A DNA stretch of 64,000 nt from Verrucomicrobiales bacterium (lineage in GTDB: Bacteria; Verrucomicrobiota; Verrucomicrobiia; Verrucomicrobiales; DEV007). The translations under genes were made by a program, and so were the position numbers. The notes under the pieces were generated by a model that searched no databases, was not told the DNA's origin, and saw only the letters and a list, made by a program, of their open reading frames with translations. Below, piece after piece: positions 17,231 through 25,691 of this stretch. Each line of letters opens with the position of its first letter. Within the stretch, counting starts at the first letter, position 1. Location of the stretch: the NCBI GenBank assembly GCA_016795505.1, contig JAEUHH010000098.1:16301-80300 (forward strand), read 5' to 3'.

Positions 17231-19600
17231 ATGAAGCCAATCCAATCCATCCTCCTCGTTCTCTGCTTCGCCGCGGCCATCAATGCTTCGGCGCAGGGAG
17301 TCAAAGTAGCCACTCAACTGGCCGTCCCGAATTCGCCAGCCTATGAGCAGGCTGCCGCCACCCTGAGGATGGCTCCGCCGCGGCAGTACGACTTTCAGAA
17401 AGCCAAGATGACCGAGGTCATGCAGCTCATGGCGCTCGATTCCGGCATTTCCTTCTTCGGCCTGCCCGAGGGAGCCACCGGGGCCGACCGGCTGGTCACG
17501 TTCTCGATCAATGCCAGCCCCTTCACCGCTTTGGAGACCCTGGCCAAGGCCAACGGCATCTCGCTCATCGTCGAAAACGGCATCTGGTACATCCGCCCCG
17601 CCGATGATCGGGAGCTGGTCGGCCGGATCTATGAGATCAGCTACAACGCCCAGGAAATGGTCAAGAAAAACGACCAGGGTGGCGGCTCTCTCACCGGGCA
17701 GTCCGGGATGGGCGGAGGGTCCGGCACGGGCGGCATCGGCATGAGCCTGCAGGGGCCGCCGGATTTCTTTGTCACGGAGCCGAGCCGGCTGCTGGAAGAC
17801 ATCAGAGGCATCCTGGACATCCCGACCACGGGACGGAATGCGACTTTTGCCCCGGTGGGGTCGGTCGATACCGTCGGCCAGTTGTCGCTCGGTGGATTGC
17901 AGGCTCAACCCGACATTTTCGTGCGCACCGGCCAGAACGGTGGTGCCCCGGGCGCCAATGGCACCGCCGACGGCTCCGGCTCCGGCAATCAGGCCAAAGT
18001 GATCTGGAACTCGGATTCCAATTCCCTCTATGTCGTCGCCACGCGGCAGCAGCATCAATGGATCGAGGGCTACCTGGCCGCCGCCGACAAGCCGCAGCCC
18101 CTCGTCGCAGTCGAAGTGAAGTTCCTCGAAATGAGCAAGGACCCCGAGTCCGAACTCGGCATCGACTGGACCGGCACACTCAGCGGCGGCTGGGGCGCCA
18201 CGGTCGAAGGCGTCGACGGATCGATCTCCAGCCCGATCAATCTCGACAGGGTGGGGGACTACACGCTGCCCACCGCCATTCTCAGCTATGATGACGTGAA
18301 CGTGCGGCTCCGGGCCCTGTTCAGCGACCGGCGCAACCGCAGCGTGTCCTACCCGCGCATGCTCACCCTGGACAATCGCGAAGTCAGCTTCCGCTCCGTG
18401 CGGAACATCCCGGTGCTCTCCTCGCAGGCCTCCACCAGCCTCGGCGCCGGCGCCACGGAGACGAACTCCGTCGAGTACGTTCCGATCGGCACCGTGATCA
18501 ACATCCTGCCCAAGACGATGAACGACGGCAAAGTGCTGCTCAACGTCTCCCTGACCGTGTCCGACATCGTCGGCACCGAGGAGATCAATGGCAATCCCTA
18601 CCCGATCGCCTCGTCCCGCGTTTACACGGCTCCCATCACCGTCGAGAGCGGCTACACCGTCGCCATCAGCGGTCTCGATGCGGCCGAGGACGATCGCAAC
18701 GACCAGGGCGTGCCCGTGCTCGGCAAGATCCCGATCCTCGGATACGCTTTTAAATACAAGGGCGAGAGCAAATCCCGCCAACATCTCATGATGCTCATCA
18801 CGCCGACCCTGCTCAATCCCCGCGACCCGGGCGTGCACGAGCGGCCGACCATCCGCAGCCCGTGGGGCAATGCCAGTCCGCCTCCCTTCGTGCCCTTCGG
18901 CCCCGATCCGAGCCCGACCATTCCCAAGCCCGCCCAGCCCGGAGCCGCTCCGGCCCCGGCTCCCATCGTGGCTTTCTCCGAGTCCGGCCAGGCCGCCGGC
19001 GGTGCCATCCCGTCGCCGGTCGTTGCCGGGGCGGACACCGTCCAGCCCATGCCGCAGCCGGCACAAAAGCAGCCGCTGCTCTCGAAGCTCTTCAAGCGCA
19101 ACGAGGCTGCCCGCGAAGCTCCCGCCACCGTCGCCCCCGGCTTGCCGGCTTGGGAAGGATCGGCAGAAGTCACTCCCGCGGCACCTGTGGCCGTTTCGCG
19201 ACCCGCCAATGCCGTCGCTGCCGCTCCCCAGCCCAGCCCTGCGCCAGCTCCGGCATCCGCCCCGGTCATCAAGCCCGAGTCCGCTCCAGCTCCGGCCAAA
19301 GCCGGCATTCGCTGGGATGGTGGCTCGCTCGCCGGGGGCGCCTCGGCCCTGCCCGGTGCCGTGAATGAACTCCAGAATCGCCTCCAGAATCCCGCCGATC
19401 CCGAAGCCGCCGCCGATGTCGCCTCCCAGGCCAACCGTCTGCTCAGTTACATGAACGAGCTGCGCGCCGACGGCACCCTCGCGGTGGGCGGCCAGTACAG
19501 TGACGAATGGTGGACCCTGATCAAGATCAAGACTCAGGCCAATGCCATGATGCGTGGCAGCGGCACCGCCGTGGTCGAAAGCCGCGGTGACGAGGAATGA
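17231..19600 (+). CDS. pilQ: Type IV pilus / T2SS secretin (PilQ/GspD family)
   Basis: Outer-membrane pore for the fibre, 789 residues. A signal peptide (about 1-22, ending ASAQG) is followed by an N-terminal region with an STN/N0-like fold (about 50-130) and a Gly-rich segment. The secretin core runs from about 290 to 530: VEVKFLEMSKD, a glycine-containing beta barrel, and the conserved ending SGYTVAISGLDAAED...VPVLGKIPILGYAFK...LMMLITPTLL. A Pro/Ala-rich tail of about 200 residues and a helical end follow, unlike short classical secretins. It is divergent from the PilT/PilM operon. Its stop codon is the first base triplet of repeat copy B. Confidence 0.92.
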   Translation: MKPIQSILLVLCFAAAINASAQGVKVATQLAVPNSPAYEQAAATLRMAPPRQYDFQKAKMTEVMQLMALDSGISFFGLPEGATGADRLVTFSINASPFTALETLAKANGISLIVENGIWYIRPADDRELVGRIYEISYNAQEMVKKNDQGGGSLTGQSGMGGGSGTGGIGMSLQGPPDFFVTEPSRLLEDIRGILDIPTTGRNATFAPVGSVDTVGQLSLGGLQAQPDIFVRTGQNGGAPGANGTADGSGSGNQAKVIWNSDSNSLYVVATRQQHQWIEGYLAAADKPQPLVAVEVKFLEMSKDPESELGIDWTGTLSGGWGATVEGVDGSISSPINLDRVGDYTLPTAILSYDDVNVRLRALFSDRRNRSVSYPRMLTLDNREVSFRSVRNIPVLSSQASTSLGAGATETNSVEYVPIGTVINILPKTMNDGKVLLNVSLTVSDIVGTEEINGNPYPIASSRVYTAPITVESGYTVAISGLDAAEDDRNDQGVPVLGKIPILGYAFKYKGESKSRQHLMMLITPTLLNPRDPGVHERPTIRSPWGNASPPPFVPFGPDPSPTIPKPAQPGAAPAPAPIVAFSESGQAAGGAIPSPVVAGADTVQPMPQPAQKQPLLSKLFKRNEAAREAPATVAPGLPAWEGSAEVTPAAPVAVSRPANAVAAAPQPSPAPAPASAPVIKPESAPAPAKAGIRWDGGSLAGGASALPGAVNELQNRLQNPADPEAAADVASQANRLLSYMNELRADGTLAVGGQYSDEWWTLIKIKTQANAMMRGSGTAVVESRGDEE

Positions 19601-19665
19601 TCAGACCCGGTCGGATCTCCGGAGAGACAGGGTCTCATCGGAGTGACGACCCTGTCTCATCGGAA
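19598..19665. repeat. 48-bp palindromic repeat, copy B (one and a half units long)
   Basis: Begins with the TGA stop of the secretin gene (TGATCAGACCCGGTC) and contains three half units ending CTCATCGGAAAAG. It lies between the secretin and the FAD oxidoreductase genes and could act as a 3'-end hairpin for the secretin message. Confidence 0.72.
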
Positions 19666-19727
19666 AAGCCGGCGACCGCCATTCGCGACATTTGCGCCCA
19701 CCGGAGCACCGGGCGACACTCGGGGGC

Positions 19728-21167
19728 TTGAATACCCCATCCTCACCCGACTCCTACGACTTCATCGTCCTCGGTGGCGGCAGCGCCGGCTACGCCGCCG
19801 CACGCACCGCCCACTCGCTTGGCTTGCGCACGGCGGTCATCGATGGCGCCGAGACTCTGGGCGGCCTGTGCATTCTGCGTGGCTGCATGCCCAGCAAGGC
19901 GCTGATCGAGTCCGCCAACCGCGCGCGCACCATTCGCCGGGCCCCTGAATTCGGGCTCCGGGCCTCCGGCTTCGAAGTGCGGGGCGACGAGATCGTGGCG
20001 CGGAAACGGGCGCTGATCGACGATTTCGCCGGATACCGCCAGGGACAGCTCGCCGACGGCCGCTTTGACCTGATTCGAGGCCGGGCGCAGTTCGAAAGCC
20101 CTCGGGAAGTGATCGTCACCACCCGCGACGGGGCGGGGGATCGGCGCATCCGCTTTGACAGCGCCTGCATCGCGACGGGATCGGTCATTCAGCGACTCGA
20201 CCTGCCCGGCTTGGACGGCTCCGGCTACTGGACCAGTGACGACGCGCTGGAGGCGACCGAGATCCCGCCGTCGATCATCGTGCTGGGCGGCGGGGCCATC
20301 GCTCTGGAGATGGCGTGTTACTTCGAGGGGCTCGGCAGTGAAGTCACGGTCATCCAGCGCAGCGCCCACGTCCTCACCGGCACCGACCCCGATGTGGCCG
20401 GCGCGCTGGAGGTGGCGCTGCGGGCGAAGCCCGGCCTGACCCTGCATACCGGCACCCGACTGGAGCGGGTGGAAAAATGCGCCGCCGATGGCGAGTTCGT
20501 CGTGCATTACCAGATGGACGGCCGGCCGAATGTGGCCAAAGCCAGCCGCCTGCTCCTCGCCCTGGGCCGTCGCCCCGCCCTCGATGGGCTCGCGCTCGAC
20601 CGGGCCGGCGTCGATCTGGACGCCGATGGCCGGCGCATCGCCGTCGATGAGTGGATGGCGACCTCGCAGGGCCACATTTTTGCTGCCGGCGACGTGTGCA
20701 GCCGGGTGGAGGTCGTGCATGTGGCCATCCAGCAGGGCGAGATCGCCGCCCGCGAGGCCGCCCGGCGACTGGGACGTCCGGTGATCCCGGCGCCCAAGCC
20801 GATGGATTACCGGCTCAAGTTGTTCGGCGTGTTCACCGACCCGCAGGTGGCCACCGTGGGCCTGAGCGAGGCCGAAGCCGCCGCCGCAGGCCGGGCGGTC
20901 GTCTCTGCCAGCTATCCCTTTGACGATCACGGCAAGTCGATGGTCATGGGCGAGACCCACGGATTGGTCAAACTCATCGCCGACGCCCAAACCAAGGAGT
21001 TGCTCGGTGGCGCCGCGGTGGGTCCGGAGGCGGCCGAAATCATCCACGAGATCGCCGTCGCGCTCCATTTCCGCTCCACGGCGGCGGAGTTTCTGGAGAT
21101 TCCGCATTATCACCCGACTTTGAGCGAAATTTGGACCTATCCGGCAGAGGAAATCTTGGATTTATGA
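19728..21167 (+). CDS. FAD-dependent pyridine nucleotide-disulfide oxidoreductase
   Basis: Class I flavoprotein disulfide reductase of about 479 residues. It has the FAD dinucleotide fold YDFIVLGGGSAGYAAA at the N-terminus and the redox pair in GGLCILRGCMPSKAL (CxxxxC). It also has the NAD(P)-binding GGGAIALEMA, the FAD-contacting FAAGDVCS, and the dimerisation motif HYHPTLSE that supplies the catalytic His-Glu of the partner subunit. This is the plan of dihydrolipoyl dehydrogenases and mercuric reductases; no lipoyl or metal-binding domain is present and no dehydrogenase-complex genes are near, so substrate is unknown. No ATG fits: TTG at 19728 leaves ten residues before the FAD fold, TTG at 19692 is the alternative. 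Confidence 0.87.
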   Translation: MNTPSSPDSYDFIVLGGGSAGYAAARTAHSLGLRTAVIDGAETLGGLCILRGCMPSKALIESANRARTIRRAPEFGLRASGFEVRGDEIVARKRALIDDFAGYRQGQLADGRFDLIRGRAQFESPREVIVTTRDGAGDRRIRFDSACIATGSVIQRLDLPGLDGSGYWTSDDALEATEIPPSIIVLGGGAIALEMACYFEGLGSEVTVIQRSAHVLTGTDPDVAGALEVALRAKPGLTLHTGTRLERVEKCAADGEFVVHYQMDGRPNVAKASRLLLALGRRPALDGLALDRAGVDLDADGRRIAVDEWMATSQGHIFAAGDVCSRVEVVHVAIQQGEIAAREAARRLGRPVIPAPKPMDYRLKLFGVFTDPQVATVGLSEAEAAAAGRAVVSASYPFDDHGKSMVMGETHGLVKLIADAQTKELLGGAAVGPEAAEIIHEIAVALHFRSTAAEFLEIPHYHPTLSEIWTYPAEEILDL

Positions 21168-21190
21168 TCAGAATAAAAGTTAACGCCAAA

Positions 21191-21238
21191 TGCGGATCAT
21201 TTGTTTTGACTTGATCCGCAAAAATTGATAATTTTTGC
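21191..21238 (+). promoter_or_regulatory. Bactofilin promoter with two overlapping palindromes
   Basis: TTGACT (21206-21211), a 17-base spacer and TAATTT (21229-21234) form a promoter. The -35 lies in the loop of a 9-bp inverted repeat (TGCGGATCA at 21191-21199, complement at 21212-21220). The -10 lies in a second palindrome, GCAAAAATT-gat-AATTTTTGC (21218-21238). The predicted start point coincides with the GTG at 21242. Confidence 0.55.
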
Positions 21239-21241
21239 GCT

Positions 21242-21817
21242 GTGCTAAAGCAAATCATCAATCAAGACCCGTCCGACCCGTCGAAAAAAGACTCGGCGGC
21301 CACCCCCTTTGGCGGTGGCAACAAGGACATCACCCCTGCGAAATCTGCACCTCTGTCTTCCTCCAAAATGAACGCCAGCAAGAATATCCTATCCAATGAT
21401 GTTGAGATCAAAGGCACTTTGAAGTTCGCCAATGATCTGATCATCGACGGCCGGATCGAAGGCGAGATCATGTCCGAGGGTGATCTGACGGTTGGAGAGA
21501 ATGCGAACCTCAAAGCCGACATCCGCACCCGATCGGTGACGGTGTTCGGCAAGGTCCACGGCAATATCTACGTCACCGACCGGTGCGAGTTGAAGCAGAA
21601 CGCGGAACTCCACGGCGATGTCACCGCCGGCAAACTCGCCATTGAGGAGGGAGCCACCTTCATGGGTTCGTCCACCGTCGGTGCGGCAGCCCGCAATCAG
21701 GCGAAGCCGGGGGCGTCCGGTTCATCGTCGGCTCCGGCCGGCAGTCCAGCCCCGGCTGCCGCCGGTGGCAATCCGCCCGCCGGTGGCGGTGGCGCGCCGT
21801 CCGACCAATCGAAGTGA
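21242..21817 (+). CDS. Bactofilin (polymer-forming cytoskeletal protein)
   Basis: Cytoskeletal beta-helix protein that polymerises without nucleotide. The core runs about 50-150, with the repeating pattern of bactofilins: VEIKGTLKF, LIIDGRIEGEI, LTVGENANLKADI, VTVFGKVHGNI and AELHGDVTAGKL. Flanks are disordered: a charged N-terminus and a Gly/Ala/Pro-rich C-terminus. Start choice is open: GTG at 21242 sits at the predicted transcription start (leaderless), while ATG at 21368 would give a shorter protein that still contains the whole core. It is followed by a second, larger bactofilin. Confidence 0.9.
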   Translation: MLKQIINQDPSDPSKKDSAATPFGGGNKDITPAKSAPLSSSKMNASKNILSNDVEIKGTLKFANDLIIDGRIEGEIMSEGDLTVGENANLKADIRTRSVTVFGKVHGNIYVTDRCELKQNAELHGDVTAGKLAIEEGATFMGSSTVGAAARNQAKPGASGSSSAPAGSPAPAAAGGNPPAGGGGAPSDQSK

Positions 21818-21951
21818 GTTGATCACCGATTGCAGGCCGTCCTCCGGCTTCCCAACTGGTGAAAGACCGACTGCTTTTCCCGGGCGCGCCCAGTCGTATG
21901 GGCGCGCCTTTGTTTTTTCCCTGACAACCATCGTTTCCCGCATTTCCCGCC

Positions 21952-23184
21952 GTGTTCGGATCCTTCAGCCAGCGCCGCCGCCAGATCCAGGTGAACTGCC
22001 CGGCCTGTGGTCATGAGCAGACCGAGCCGGGCCTGGCCGTGTCGAGCTTTTGCCGGTCCTGCGGCCAGCATTTCCGCATCGAAAAAGGCGTGGCCATCCT
22101 GCCGCCCGGCATCCGGCCATCCGGCATCGTGCCTGTCTCCGAGCCCGAGGAGACGCGGTCCCTGGGACTCGCGGAGACGATTCGCGCCCGCACGGGGGGG
22201 AGCGTTCCGACTTCATCAGCAGATGGTGAGGCCTCCGGACAGACCTGGCTCAAAGGTGCCCGCGATCGCCGGCAGGAGACCAAGCGCGAACAGTCGACCG
22301 CCACGGCGGGCAAGAAGAACCGCTCCAAAAAAGGCGGAAAACGCGACTCTCAACCCGCCGAGCCGGTGGCTGCCGCGCCGTCGACCGCACCCGCGGAGGA
22401 TCTCGCCGGACCGGATGCCGATCCATTGGCCAATCTGGGAAAGGATGCCCAACCAGCCGAAGCCTTGAAGCATGGCAGCATGAGCGCGATGCTCGGCGGT
22501 GTCATCGAGCGCCTGGCCTCTGGAGCCGGTCCCGAGACTGAGGAAAGCCAGACTTTCCGGCCGAAATTGCCCCCCGGCTTCCAGCCCGTCGAGCCGCGCC
22601 GCCGCGGGGCTGCCCAGACGCGTCCGGTGCGGTGCTTCGAGTGCAATCACCTCCAGCTGGTGCCTCTGGTGGCCACGTCCACGCAGTGTGCCCGGTGCAG
22701 CATCTACATCAGCCTCGTCGATCATGTCATCACCGGGCCATGGTCGCAGAATATCCGCACCCGGGGCAACGTGACGGTGAAGCGACGGGGAAACGTGTCC
22801 GGCTGCGACATCGCCTGCCACAATCTGGAAGTCGAGGGCAAGATCAATGCCTCGGTCGATTGCTCCGGCGATGCGGTCTTTCGTAATTCGGGCCGGGTGA
22901 TGGGCAGTATGCACTGTCGTCATCTGGAGGTGGCGAAGAAGTGCGATGTCATTTTCCCCCAGGGCGTCATGACCGAATCCGCCGACATCGAGGGCACCGT
23001 GCTCGGCAACATCACCTGCTCCGGCACCATCCGCATCCACAAGACCGGCCGGGTCGAGGGCAATGCCACCGCCCGGTCCGTCGATCTCAAGGACGGTGGC
23101 GTCCTCTCCGGCCGCATGTCGATCCAGCCGAACATCGATGTCACCCTGCCGGAGAAAAAAGGCTATCTCCGCGACGACGATTGA
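21952..23184 (+). CDS. Zinc-ribbon bactofilin-like protein
   Basis: Protein of 410 residues from a GTG start. An N-terminal zinc ribbon (CPACGHEQ...CRSCGQHF), a charged, Ala/Pro-rich disordered middle, a second zinc ribbon (CFECNHLQ...CARCSIYI) and a C-terminal bactofilin-like beta-helix (about 270-400) with GNVSGCDIACHNLEVEGKI-type turns. It probably co-polymerises with, or anchors, the bactofilin encoded just upstream; that is inference. The two ribbons could bind zinc, nucleic acid or partner proteins. Confidence 0.82.
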   Translation: MFGSFSQRRRQIQVNCPACGHEQTEPGLAVSSFCRSCGQHFRIEKGVAILPPGIRPSGIVPVSEPEETRSLGLAETIRARTGGSVPTSSADGEASGQTWLKGARDRRQETKREQSTATAGKKNRSKKGGKRDSQPAEPVAAAPSTAPAEDLAGPDADPLANLGKDAQPAEALKHGSMSAMLGGVIERLASGAGPETEESQTFRPKLPPGFQPVEPRRRGAAQTRPVRCFECNHLQLVPLVATSTQCARCSIYISLVDHVITGPWSQNIRTRGNVTVKRRGNVSGCDIACHNLEVEGKINASVDCSGDAVFRNSGRVMGSMHCRHLEVAKKCDVIFPQGVMTESADIEGTVLGNITCSGTIRIHKTGRVEGNATARSVDLKDGGVLSGRMSIQPNIDVTLPEKKGYLRDDD

Positions 23185-23250
23185 GCGGGGCGCGGCCGTC
23201 GCCGGTCGCGGCGTTTGACAAGCCGGTCTGCTTGGCGTTGTCTCACTCAG

Positions 23251-24195
23251 ATGCCCACCACCCTCCCCAGCACCGACTTGCGCGAGGAGATCCTCGCGCT
23301 GAAAAAGGAACGCAACGCCGTCATCCTCGCCCACAACTATCAGTCCGGCGACATCCAGGATCTCGCGGACTACGTCGGTGACTCCCTCGGGCTGTCCTAC
23401 CGCGCCAAGGAGACCGATGCCGACGTGATCGCCTTTTGCGGCGTGCATTTCATGGCCGAGACGGCCAAGATCGTGAATCCGCACAAGACCGTCGTCCTGC
23501 CCGACCGGGATGCCGGATGCTCGCTGGAGCAGAGCTGTCCCGCCGATGAACTGGAGGGATTTCTCCGCGAGAATGCCGACCGGAACTACTACGTGATCGC
23601 CTACATCAACTGCTCCGCCGGGGTGAAGGCGCTCAGCGACGTCATCTGCACCAGCGGCAATGCCGTGCGCATCGTCGAAGCCGCCCCGGACGACCGGCCC
23701 ATCCTGTTCGTGCCCGATCAGAATCTCGGCGAGTGGGTCATGTCCCAGACCGGCCGCGAGATGGACCTGTGGCAGGGGGCGTGCTACGTCCACGTCGAGT
23801 TCACCCGCGAAAGCATCGCCCGCATCAAGGCGCAGCATCCCGACGCCGTCGTCGTCGCGCATCCCGAATGCACCTCAGCCGTCCGTCTGCTCGCCGACGA
23901 GGTGTGCTCGACGGAGAAAATGGTGCATTTCTGCCGCGACACCCCGGCGCAGAACATCATCGTCGTCACCGAGTCGGGCATGCTGCACCGCCTGCGCAAG
24001 GAGGCGCCGGGCAAGAATCTCATCGCCGGTCCCACCGACCGCTGCGCCTGCGCAGACTGTCGCTACATGAAGATGAACACGCTGGAGAAACTCTATCGCT
24101 GCCTGCGCGACCTCACCCCCGAGATCGTGATGCCCGAGGAGATCCGGCGCCGGGCCGAGGCGCCCATCCTGCGCATGCTGGAGCTGAGCCGCTGA
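23251..24195 (+). CDS. nadA: Quinolinate synthase NadA
   Basis: Makes quinolinate from iminoaspartate and dihydroxyacetone phosphate in NAD synthesis, using a [4Fe-4S] cluster. The 314-residue protein shows three tandem domains with the family motifs AHNYQ, FCGVHFMAETAKI, AGCSLEQSCPA (cluster ligand C90), HPEC (C207) and DRCACADCRYMKMNTLEKL (third ligand, C265 or C267). The ATG at 23251 gives the normal N-terminus. nadB and nadC are not in the window. Confidence 0.95.
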   Translation: MPTTLPSTDLREEILALKKERNAVILAHNYQSGDIQDLADYVGDSLGLSYRAKETDADVIAFCGVHFMAETAKIVNPHKTVVLPDRDAGCSLEQSCPADELEGFLRENADRNYYVIAYINCSAGVKALSDVICTSGNAVRIVEAAPDDRPILFVPDQNLGEWVMSQTGREMDLWQGACYVHVEFTRESIARIKAQHPDAVVVAHPECTSAVRLLADEVCSTEKMVHFCRDTPAQNIIVVTESGMLHRLRKEAPGKNLIAGPTDRCACADCRYMKMNTLEKLYRCLRDLTPEIVMPEEIRRRAEAPILRMLELSR

Positions 24196-24265
24196 GTCAC
24201 CACGCCGGCGCAGAGTTTCGCAATTCCTGCGCGGTGCCCGGTGCGCCGGTGGGGCAGGATGTGAG

Positions 24266-24685
24266 ATGAGAAAAAACCAGTCCATCTCCCACATCATGAC
24301 CGCGGCTCCGATCACCGTGCACCACGGCGAGCCGATTTCGCAGATCCGCCGCATTTTTCAGGAACATCGGCTGCATCACCTGCCGGTGGTGAATGGTGAT
24401 GAACTCGTCGGCATGATCAGTTGGACCGACCTGATGCGCTTCAGCTACGGCGATGCCTTCGGCGAGGATACCCGCGCAGTCGATGCCACCCTCGATCACA
24501 CCCACAAACTCGAGGACCTGATGAGCACCAGTCCCGTCACCATCGACGTGAATGCCGGCATCCGCGATGCCGCCCAGATCCTCGCCGATGCCGATTTCCA
24601 CGCCCTGCCCGTCGTCGATGGCAAAAAGCTCGTCGGCATCGTGACGAGCCGGGACCTGATCCGGTTCCTCCTCGACCTGTTCTGA
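24266..24685 (+). CDS. CBS-pair domain protein
   Basis: Small cytoplasmic protein of 139 residues made of two CBS domains (about 9-65 and 78-136), with repeated features: SHIMTAAPITVHHGEPISQI / DLMSTSPVTIDVNAGIRDA and HHLPVVNGDELVGMISWTDL / HALPVVDGKKLVGIVTSRDL. Such pairs usually bind adenosine nucleotides and report energy state to partners. No partner is obvious; the gene converges on the sigma factor gene. Confidence 0.9.
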   Translation: MRKNQSISHIMTAAPITVHHGEPISQIRRIFQEHRLHHLPVVNGDELVGMISWTDLMRFSYGDAFGEDTRAVDATLDHTHKLEDLMSTSPVTIDVNAGIRDAAQILADADFHALPVVDGKKLVGIVTSRDLIRFLLDLF

Positions 24686-24703
24686 GCCGGCTTCGGGCGG
24701 TTT

Positions 24704-24752
24704 TCCGATCGAACAGGGTATCATCTCCGATCCTACCCTGTTTGATCGGAAA
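24704..24752. repeat. 48-bp palindromic repeat, copy C (bidirectional terminator-like)
   Basis: Sits between convergent genes. TTTCCGATCGAACAGGGTA and the complementary TACCCTGTTTGATCGGAAA pair over 19 bases with one mismatch around a 13-base loop. With A/T-rich ends on both sides it could stop or protect transcripts from both genes. Confidence 0.78.
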
Positions 24753-24758
24753 TCGGCA

Positions 24759-25466
24759 TCAGTCGATCCGGTCCATCACCGAGGCGATTTCCTTTTTCAG
24801 CAGACCGCCGACGCGGTGCTTGGCCAGATAGACCTGGGCCATGCTGACGCCGAGTTCGCGCTTCACGCGATCGGCCTCCCAGCCTTTCATCACGTAGGCG
24901 TCGAAAATCTGGAATTGTTTGGGGGAGACCTTGAGCTTCACCTTGTCCAGCGCGACACGGGTCAGGTTGGCTTTCCACTCGGCGTCCCAGAGCCGCTCCA
25001 GGGGATCGCCGTTTTCATCCTCGATCCGCTCGATGGTGGCGGTGTCGCGCGCCTCGCCGTCGGAGCCGCGGCTGCCGCCGGATTGATGCCGGGCGGCCGG
25101 GTTACGCAGTTTCTTGCGGTGCTGGTCGGCGATGCGCCAACGGGTTACGTTCATGAGCCAGGTCTTGAAGGAGCCCTTGGCGGGGTCGTATTTCTGGCCC
25201 GATCGCCACTGCTTGGCGATGGTCAGCACGGTCTCCTGCACGGCATCCATGGCCTCGTCGCGGCCGAGCCCGGCTTTCACCGAGACGCTGTAGATGAGGC
25301 GCCAGTAGGTCTGGTAAAATTCATCCCAGGTCCGCTGGTCCTCCCAGTCGGCCAGACGGTCGATCAGGCTCATCCGGGTGCGGTCGTAGACGCGCCGCAG
25401 GTCGGGTTCGGCGGCATCGGCATTGTCGGCGTCGGACATGGCGGGGGAGGGGGCAGTGAGTGTCAT
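24759..25466 (-). CDS. ECF-type RNA polymerase sigma factor
   Basis: Sigma-70 family protein of 235 residues. Region 2 is about 35-100 (WDEFYQTYWRLIYSVSVKAG, EAMDAVQETVLTIAKQW, FKTWLMNVTRWRIADQHR), region 4 about 170-235 (KVSPKQFQIFDAYVMKGWE, VKRELGVSMAQVYLAKHRV). A charged linker of about 60 residues separates them, longer than usual. No anti-sigma gene is adjacent. It is divergent from the alpha-2-macroglobulin gene, so it might control that pair (inference). Starts at ATG 25466 or 25439. Confidence 0.9.
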   Translation of the reverse strand: MTLTAPSPAMSDADNADAAEPDLRRVYDRTRMSLIDRLADWEDQRTWDEFYQTYWRLIYSVSVKAGLGRDEAMDAVQETVLTIAKQWRSGQKYDPAKGSFKTWLMNVTRWRIADQHRKKLRNPAARHQSGGSRGSDGEARDTATIERIEDENGDPLERLWDAEWKANLTRVALDKVKLKVSPKQFQIFDAYVMKGWEADRVKRELGVSMAQVYLAKHRVGGLLKKEIASVMDRID

Positions 25467-25691
25467 GGACGCCGGATACGACGGGCCGGTGACGATCCTA
25501 TCACGATTTTTCTGCCCGGCGGGGCATTTTTCTGGCAGAATGTCGCAAGAAATCAGCATGAATGGGCGTAATTAACGTCCATAGAGAGGTGCCGGGGCCG
25601 ATTGTGGAACCGATCCCGCGCACTTTCTCGGTCGATCACTGATCGCCCCGGTCTTTTTCGCCCCGGGGCGGAGACTCCCTGCACACCTGTC

